Part shown: positions 57,258-64,000 of the stretch, piece after piece | Position numbering within the stretch: position 1 is the stretch's first letter | How the letters are laid out: every line of letters begins with the position of its first letter | Origin: Byssothecium circinans | Lineage: Eukaryota; Ascomycota; Dothideomycetes; Pleosporales; Massarinaceae | NCBI GenBank assembly: GCA_010015675.1 | Contig: ML977033.1 | Span: forward strand, 57,672-121,671 | DNA: 64,000 nt | Direction: 5' to 3' | Notes under the pieces: generated by a model | The model's database searches: none | Told to the model about the DNA's origin: nothing | Seen by the model: the letters and a program-made list of their open reading frames with translations, nothing else | Translations under genes and position numbers: made by a program

Positions 57258-59672
57258 TTACGAGACCGTTACCGTACCATTGCCCCTGAGATCAAGAGAA
57301 CTGGAACCGACCCACACAACGAAATTTCCTTTCTCCACCACGTACTTCATTTTAAGATCCCAGAGGCCCCAGTCCTGAACCGCCAGTTCCACCTCAACGT
57401 TGACGGTCTCCCCAGCTTTGACCAGCACCTTCTTAAACCCCTTGAGCTGCACGTTGGGAACTGCAACTGAAGCGAGAAGATCCTGGACATAGAACTGCAC
57501 AACTTCTTTTCCATCCACGGAAGACGGGTTCGTCACACTGACGGAGGCAGTGATGGTATCCGACGCTGAGGCAGTTGTCTTCGAGAGGGTAAGGTTGGAG
57601 TAGGTGAAGTTCGAGTACGAAAGTCCGTACCCGAACTCATATAGAGGCTGCGGTGAGCCAAGAACATAGCGATGACCAAACTTCAATGTACCATTCGGGA
57701 GGATGGCGCCGATATCCCGATCCGTTCCACGTCCTGAATTCAGGTAATCATAGAAGACTGGCAGTGCTCCAACATCGTGTGGGATTGAAACGGAAAGCTT
57801 TCCGGAGGGGTTCACGTCGCCAAAGAGGACGTCCGCAAGCGCGTTTCCACCTTGCTCGCCAGGGTAAAATTGCTGGATGAGCGCCGCGGCGGAATCCGAG
57901 ATCCAAGGCTCAGTGATGGGCTTTCCACTTTGGAACACCACAATGGTCGGTTTGCCAGTATCGATGATTGCCTTTACGAGAGGTCCCATGGCGCCAACGA
58001 GCTTGAGGTCGGAAACGTCGACATGCTCTCCCGTTGTGGCATTCAAGCCTTGCCAGAGCTCGTTCTGGTCACGAGACCATGTTCCCACGACCACGACAGC
58101 CACATCGGCGCCTTGAGCTACAGCAACGGCTTCGGGGAAACCAGACTCATCGGATGACCAGCGCTCGCAGCCCTTTGCGTATGACACTTTTCCGCTGGTG
58201 GCATTGCGAATGCCTTGGAGAGGGTTGACGTTCGCTGGGTTGTACTGAGAACGGTAGACGACATAATCACCGAGCTATTCCTCGTCAGCTGTCAAGCTTA
58301 AGGTGAGTAAAGTAGAATTGCTTACATTCACAAAGTCAGCCATAGGACCAATGACAGCAATGTTCGCATCCTTTTTGAGAGGAAGCACGTTGTCGTGGTT
58401 CTCCAACAGGACGATGGATTCCGCATCTAGCTTCCGGGCTAGCTCTACAGCTTTGGGTGTGTGAATCACGCTGCTAGTACTATTTGTACCGTTCGAGAAC
58501 ACAGGAGGATAGGGGTTTTCAAAGAGCCCCATCTCGAACTTTGCGCGAAGCTGCCTCGCTACGGCTGTGTCCACTACCTCGATATCCAACTTCCCTTCTT
58601 CAACGAGTTTTGGGATTGTAGCGAAGTTGTAGCTCCCGCCTCCCATCTCGACATCGTTGCCAGCCGGGAGTGCATACATCGTGACTGCTTCCTTGTCGAT
58701 AGGTTTGCACGTACACATCTTGAAGGCGCAGCAGAGGCGATCGGTAGCTCCAGCATCGGATGTCAGCCAGTACTGATATCCCCATTCCTCGCGTAGGATT
58801 TCGGTCATGAGATGGTGGTCGGCGATGGTGGGAATTCCGTCGTAAGTGTTATACGACCCCATGATTGAATAAGCGCCCGCATCAATAATCGCGCGTTTGA
58901 ATGGGGGTAACCAAGTAGTCCGCAGCTCTCGCTCTCCTCCATGTACTGGCCCCAAGTTCAGACCTTGCTCGGGCGCAGAGAACGCAGCGAAGTGTTTGAC
59001 TGTCGAGCTGACTTTACCTCCCTGAACGCCTTTGACGTACGAGTAGGCCATTTCTCCCACAAGATACGGATCCTCTCCATACGTTTCCTCGACTCTTCCA
59101 AACCTCAACTCCCTCGCAAGATCGGCCAGAGGAGCGAAGAGCTGGTTGACTCCCAAAGCTCTCGATTCTTGGGCAATGATCTCTGCCATCTCTCCGATCA
59201 GCTCCGTATCCCACGAACAAGCGTGGGCGATTGGACTGTTGAAAATTGTTGCGTTTCCCACCAGCAATCCATGGATACCTTCGGTTTGCACGAAAGCCGG
59301 AATGCCCAGCGTCGTGTTTTGCATGAGATATTCCTGAGCCTTCCGCACACCCTCACTGATCCAAGACTGCGCAATGGGGTATCCGACGTAGAATTGGCCA
59401 GCACGGTTTGCCATGTTCCAGGCAAGGCCGCTTGCGTTGAAAGCATTGGTGGTGGTGTTGATCCAGCTAGAAAAGTCGCCTTGAATCAATTGAGCCGTCT
59501 TCTCTGCAATAGTCATCCGGGAGAGAAGATCTGCGACGCGTGCCTCGACAGGTGCCGATGGATTCTTGTAGGTGCCATTGGCAGCATTCTGTCTTCGGGC
59601 GAGGTCGTACGAGGAGACCGGAGCAGTCGCAAGGAAGATGGAGAGCAAGAGCCTCACAAGTGAAGAAGGCAT
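57258..59672 (-). CDS. Secreted GH3 beta-glycosidase
   Basis: Two exons (59672-58326, 58274-57258) with a 51-nt intron give 787 residues. A signal peptide (SLVRLLLSIFLATAPVSS) precedes the GH3 N-domain (RVADLLSRMTIAEKTAQLIQ, then GRVEETYGEDPYLVGEMA, KHFAAF). The nucleophile is Asp306 in WLTSDAGA. The second domain (AESIVLLENHDNVLPLKK) and a C-terminal fibronectin III-like domain (DGKEVVQFYVQD) complete the usual three-domain plan. The start of the catalytic domain resembles bacterial-type GH3 enzymes more than fungal BxlA xylosidases, as recalled. It should release beta-linked glucose or xylose outside the cell. It is divergent from a sugar transporter. Confidence 0.93.
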
Positions 59673-60278
59673 GATTGACCTCTGCCACAGACGTACCTAC
59701 AAAGGTAGAGGCCGGAATCCTATATTGATATCAATTGCAAAATTATCTTGAGCTATTCAAAATCATCCGTCTATGATGAAATGGTTCAATTGACCAGGCA
59801 CGCCAGGCACATTAGTGGCTACCTTGGCTCATCTCTTTGCACCGACAAGGTGGATCTATTAAGGACCGCAATATATCCAGACCAGGTTTCGCTGGACTGG
59901 CGCCGAGGATGCAGACGCAACGTGAGTGAAGCTGCAGCAAGCGTTCAGGTCTCGGTTGGGTGAAGACCTCATCCACATCGCCATTGGTGGAAATGAAACG
60001 CCGTGCAAGGACGATAGTTCACCCCGCTCCCGCTTCCTCAACCCCAGATTCGAATCCTTCAACACCGCGGGGGATCAGCTGAACCTTTTTTTGCTCCAGA
60101 ATGGAAACTAGGGAGCTGTTCCGCCTGCAGTCCGCCTGGCACAGCCATTGGACGTGAGTTGATGCATGTTCCGGAGTACATTATGCCTGGAGATCCCCAA
60201 TGCTGCAGAACGCTTGATTTTTTTTGTGTGCAAAACTTCAACTGTTCTGAGTGAGCTAGATAGCTCGCACCTTTCACG
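59673..60278. promoter_or_regulatory. Bidirectional promoter of GH3 and sugar transporter with CreA-type motifs
   Basis: 606 bp between divergent start codons. Three SYGGRG-type CreA motifs cluster in 52 bp: CCCCGC at 60022-60027, CCCCAG at 60042-60047 and GCGGGG at 60068-60073. This fits carbon catabolite repression, but single copies of such a motif occur often by chance. Confidence 0.45.
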
Positions 60279-61935
60279 ATGGGTCTCGCTTTCAATCTCT
60301 TCCTTGCTATCTTCGCGGGGACAGGGAGTTTTCTCTTTGGTTATGACTCTGGTGTTATGACCGATGTCATTCACTCGCCTCACTTCCTGGAGTTCTTCAA
60401 CACGAGCAAAACAACGCCAATTGTTGGAGCTATCAACTCGACTTTCTCTGGAGGGGCAGTATTTGGGTCATTGATGTGAGTCTTCATCTCAGATTGTATC
60501 GATGAATGTACTGGTATACTGACATAAAGCATAGGGGAGGCTTTACCATGGACCGTTTTGGGAGGAGAAAAACGGTGATGATTGGAGCCATCATCAACCT
60601 CATTGGCGCTGCCCTTCAAGCTGGAGCGCAAAACCTGGCTATGATTCTCGTCGGTCGTATTCTGGCTGGATGGGCTGTGGGCATCATGTCCATGTCCGTA
60701 CCAGTCTACCAGTCTGAATGCGCACATCCTTCCAAACGAGGTCTCATTGTTGGTATCACGCAACAAATGATCGGGGTTGGATTCATAGTATCGACGTGGG
60801 TCGGTTACGGATCTGCTCAAGTACCAGCAACCAGCAGCTTCTCCTGGCGCTTTCCGCTAGCGTTTCAGTGCGTACCATGCCTAATTCTCATTATCGGCAT
60901 ACTATTCTTCCCCGAATCGCCCCGTTGGCTAGTCGAAGCAGACCGCGCCGATGAGGCACTTCAAGTCTTGCACAAGCTGCACTATAATGGCAGCAACGAA
61001 GACGAGATCCAGGCCGAGTACCACGAGATCAAGGCTACTATTGAGGCGGAAAAGGCTATTACAGCTCCTGGGTGGTTGATTATGTTCAAGGTCGCCCCGT
61101 GGCGTACGAGGTTGTTCCACGCAACCTTGATCCAGGTTTTTACGCAGATGACCGGGTAAGTCTCTCGCGATCATACTATCTGCTTCTAGTCTGCAAGATT
61201 CCAGACTGACAACAATAATAGTATCAATGTTATCGGCTATTACCAAACAATTCTCTACGAGAACCTCGGCATAACAGGCAACCGCAACCTCCTCGTCGCC
61301 GGCATCTACAACATCATCGGCCCGGTCTTCAACCTCTTCTTCATAATATTTCTCCTCGACCGTGTCGGCCGCCGCAAACCACTCCTGTTCGGCACCATCG
61401 CTATCACAATCGCGCTCATCTGCGAAGCGGTCATTGGCTCACAAGTTACCGACGCCACCGGATCCCGCAAAGACAGCCTCTCAATAGCTGGCGTGTTTTT
61501 CTTGTTCCTGGTGTCTTGTATCTTCAGCTGCTCATTTGGTCCCATTTCTTGGGTATACGCCAGTGAGATCATGCCATTGAGTATCCGTGGCCGTGGATCC
61601 GCATTCGCTACTGGTATTGGTAACTGGCTTGTTAGCACCGTGTGGTCGCAGGTTTCGCCTATCGGGCTGGGAGCTATCTCGTATAAGTTTTACTTCATCT
61701 TCGTGGCGTGGAATATTTGCGTTACGCTACCCACCATCTTTTTTGTCTTCAAGGTAAGTCGTCCTTAATCACTATTGTTTCAATGAGGACTCCGCTAACG
61801 GTATTGTAGGAAACTAAGCAATTGACGCTCGAGGAGATTGATCTTCTGTTTGGCGATCGTGCTCTTGGAACTCTTCCGGAGAACTTGAATGACAAAGAGG
61901 TTGCGGAGACACACCAAGAGACGAAATATGCGTAG
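60279..61935 (+). CDS. MFS sugar transporter
   Basis: Four exons (60279-60475, 60535-61155, 61222-61753, 61810-61935) give 491 residues with twelve expected helices. Sugar porter signatures are present: FLFGYDSGVMTDV in helix 1, DRFGRRKTV in loop 2-3, PVYQSECAHPSKRG, PESPRWLVEADRADEA, DRVGRRKPLLFGT in loop 8-9, and ETKQLTLEEID at the end of the last helix. The N-terminus is short, MGLAFNLFLAI. It probably imports hexose, pentose or a short oligosaccharide. Its position between GH3 and GH31 enzymes suggests uptake of their products or substrates. Confidence 0.93.
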
Positions 61936-62530
61936 GCTAGTGATGGAGGCTGGTATGTGTTGATAGAGAGAATGATAACGATTTGAGGGAAGACGCGTCT
62001 ATACCCACCTATAGTATCGACACTTTGAGAGAATTCTAAGCGCTCAAAGAAAGCACATGTCTACCACTTACTTTGATGTTTTTCTAAATAGGGTTCTTCG
62101 TACAGTCCATTCCCATGTAACTCCATCAGTGTGAACCAAAGCTACCAAACTATCAAAATTATATTGCAGACCCTGCGTCGACCCAGGCCTAAGGTCAAGC
62201 GATCATCACGATGTGCGATTCTCGAACGGCACATGGAAGAAATATCTTCCCATCGCCGTGAGGTGGGCTTATTAGGGTGGCATGCATCTTCAAGACTTCA
62301 ACCGCCGGACGTTCACGCGGGGCGTCGGATAATCTGCGCCCGAGGATTCCGTCCACACAACAACCTCCTCCATCATCACGGTAGGAATTGTCGGAACGCG
62401 ATTCCGAGACCCTTCTCCACAGTCGTATTGTACGTGGGGGAGGGGGAGAGCTTCAAGAGCTCAACGTTTTGGAGCTCTCCCACACTTATTCAAAGATTTG
62501 ATCAAGAACGCTAGGAGCAAAACAGCCACG
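61936..62530. promoter_or_regulatory. Promoter region of the GH31 gene
   Basis: 595 bp between the transporter stop and the GH31 ATG. CreA-type words lie at 62317-62322 (GCGGGG) and 62434-62439 (GTGGGG). No gene is seen. Confidence 0.4.
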
Positions 62531-64000
62531 ATGAAGTTCCGCGATGGTAAGTGAAACTTTGGAAAGGGATCTAGGAGTTATGCTGATATATCATAGGCAT
62601 GTGGTTGACGAACGACGAGTTCACGGTCCAGTATGCAGAAGAAATCTACAACGTCCAGTCGAGCGAGGACAAAAAGGCAGTGTCACTGCTTTGCCCAACC
62701 CGCAAGATCCACTCACGAGGCGACACCCTCAACCTCGCAACTCTATCCATCGATCTCGAAGCCCAATTCGACGGCGTCATTTCACTCGAAGTGACACACT
62801 TTGCTGGTGCGCGCCGACCTGGGCCGAATTTCGATTTATATCCGGACGGCAAGCCTAATGTGAGCGCCGATGTGAAGAAGACTGAGAAAGGGACTACTAT
62901 ATCATCTGGAGCATTGAGCGCGACAGTGAGCGGCGATGCGCATTCTTTTGACATACAGTTCCACGCAACAGACGGCTCCAAAACACTTACTTCGCTTCAA
63001 AACCGAAGTGTTGGTCTTGCGTATTCTCCGGCTCTTTCAACCCCTAAACAAGTCGAGGATTTGAGTCAGCATAAGCACTTCGTCTTCACACAAACGGAAC
63101 TCTCTGTAGGCGAATCGATTCACGGCCTGGGCGAGCGGTTCGGAGCTTGGAACAAGATCGGACAGAACATCGAAGTCTGGAATGAAGATGGCGGTACATC
63201 GAGTGAGCAAGCGTACAAGAATGTTTCCTTCTGGCTCAGCTCGCGCGGCTACGGTGTTTTTATCGATACACCCGACAAGATCGATCTCGAGATCGGAAGT
63301 GAACGTTGCTGTCGTCTACAAACGACCGTTGAGTCTCAGCGCCTGAAATGGTACATCATCTACGGTCCTACGCCAAAGGAGGTGTTAACGAAATACTCGA
63401 TCCTGACGGGCAAGCCTGGAACTCCTCCAGCATGGTCATACGGGTTGTGGCTTTCGACATCGTTCACTACTTCGTACGATGAGCAGACAGTGACACACTT
63501 TGTCGAGACCATGAAGTCGTATCGCATTCCCGTCGAAGTATTTCATTTTGACTGCTTCTGGCTTCGCGCTTTCCACTGGACGGACTTTGTCTGGGATCCA
63601 GAATACTTCCCTGATCCTCCTGGCCAGATAGCGCGGATGAAGGAAGCGGGACTTGTGAATAAGGTTTCAGTTTGGACGAACCCTTACGTCGGCCAGGCAT
63701 CTCCAGTGTTCAAATATGCGGCTGAGAAAGGGTATTTGCTGAAGAAGACTAATGGCGATGTGTGGCAGTGGGACCTCTGGCAGACCGGAATGGGTATTGT
63801 TGACTTTACAAATCCGGAAGCGTGCGAGTGGTTTAAGGGATGCATGCAGCAATTGTTCGACTTGGGCGTTGATGCCATCAAGACAGATTTCGGAGAGCGA
63901 ATTCCAACGAAGAATGTACAATGGCACGATAAGAGCGTGGATCCGAGCAGGATGCATAACTACTACGCCTTCACCTACAACAAGCTCGTCTACGAGACGT
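62531..64000 (+). CDS. GH31 alpha-xylosidase, 5' part (cut by window end)
   Basis: Exon 1 is 16 nt (62531-62546); exon 2 starts at 62597 and is open to the window end, giving about 473 residues. It starts MKFRDGMWLT without a signal peptide, so the enzyme is probably intracellular. An N-terminal beta-sandwich contains GLGERFGAWNKIGQ, typical of the YicI-type branch. The catalytic barrel includes EVFHFDCFWL and the nucleophile Asp436 in KTDFGERIP. The acid/base residue should lie beyond the edge. Expected to remove non-reducing alpha-1,6-xylose from xyloglucan oligosaccharides after uptake; GH31 membership is certain, and alpha-xylosidase is strongly favoured by the FDCFW and DFGERIP motifs. 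Confidence 0.93.

Overview
The window is nuclear DNA of a filamentous ascomycete (Pezizomycotina). The evidence is short 46-150 nt spliceosomal introns with GTAAGT-type donors and CTAAC/CTGAC branch sites, a Zn2Cys6 regulator, a class III-like chitin synthase, fungal CAZymes, a PTH11-like receptor, and a pogo transposon damaged by RIP-type C-to-T changes. A Dothideomycete (Pleosporales-like) genome is the best guess from protein character, but no search was run. Exon structures below were assembled by hand from splice signals, reading frame and recalled family sequences.

Left part (0.5-12 kb): a secreted GH7 endoglucanase-type gene (-), a PTEN/TEP1-like phosphatase (+) whose first intron lies directly after the ATG, and a 1025-residue AAA ATPase with a Ser/Lys/Asp-rich N-terminal half (+). 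An AT-rich, gene-poor stretch with a broken tRNA-Ile copy follows.

12-24.7 kb, all minus strand: a Zn2Cys6 transcription factor, a truncated NmrA-like remnant, a complete but RIP-inactivated 2.1-kb pogo/Fot1-type element with 40-bp terminal inverted repeats, a divergent class III-like chitin synthase with an apparent GC-AG intron, a short-chain dehydrogenase, LSM4 (again with an intron directly after the ATG), and a small protein kinase-like gene that appears frameshifted near its end.

25.5-45.3 kb is the housekeeping core: an unrecognised secreted/single-pass membrane protein, the mitochondrial ribosomal protein S4 (Nam9) gene divergent from a La-type RNA-binding protein, eEF2 (six exons, including 16- and 18-nt coding exons), the Golgi ARF-GEF SEC7, and divergent from it the pyruvate dehydrogenase E2 (dihydrolipoamide acetyltransferase).

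45.9-57 kb is accessory and repeat-bearing: five small unrecognised ORFs, a 22-bp inverted repeat, a 399-bp MITE-like element, an EthD-like protein, a small membrane protein with an N-myristoylation-type start, and a seven-helix PTH11/rhodopsin-like receptor.

57.2-64 kb holds a compact sugar-use cluster. A secreted GH3 glycosidase (-) is divergent from an MFS sugar transporter (+), and a GH31 alpha-xylosidase (+, cut by the window end) follows. The set fits breakdown and uptake of xylosylated oligosaccharides such as those from xyloglucan; CreA-type motifs in the shared promoter fit carbon catabolite control. This pathway reading is inference.
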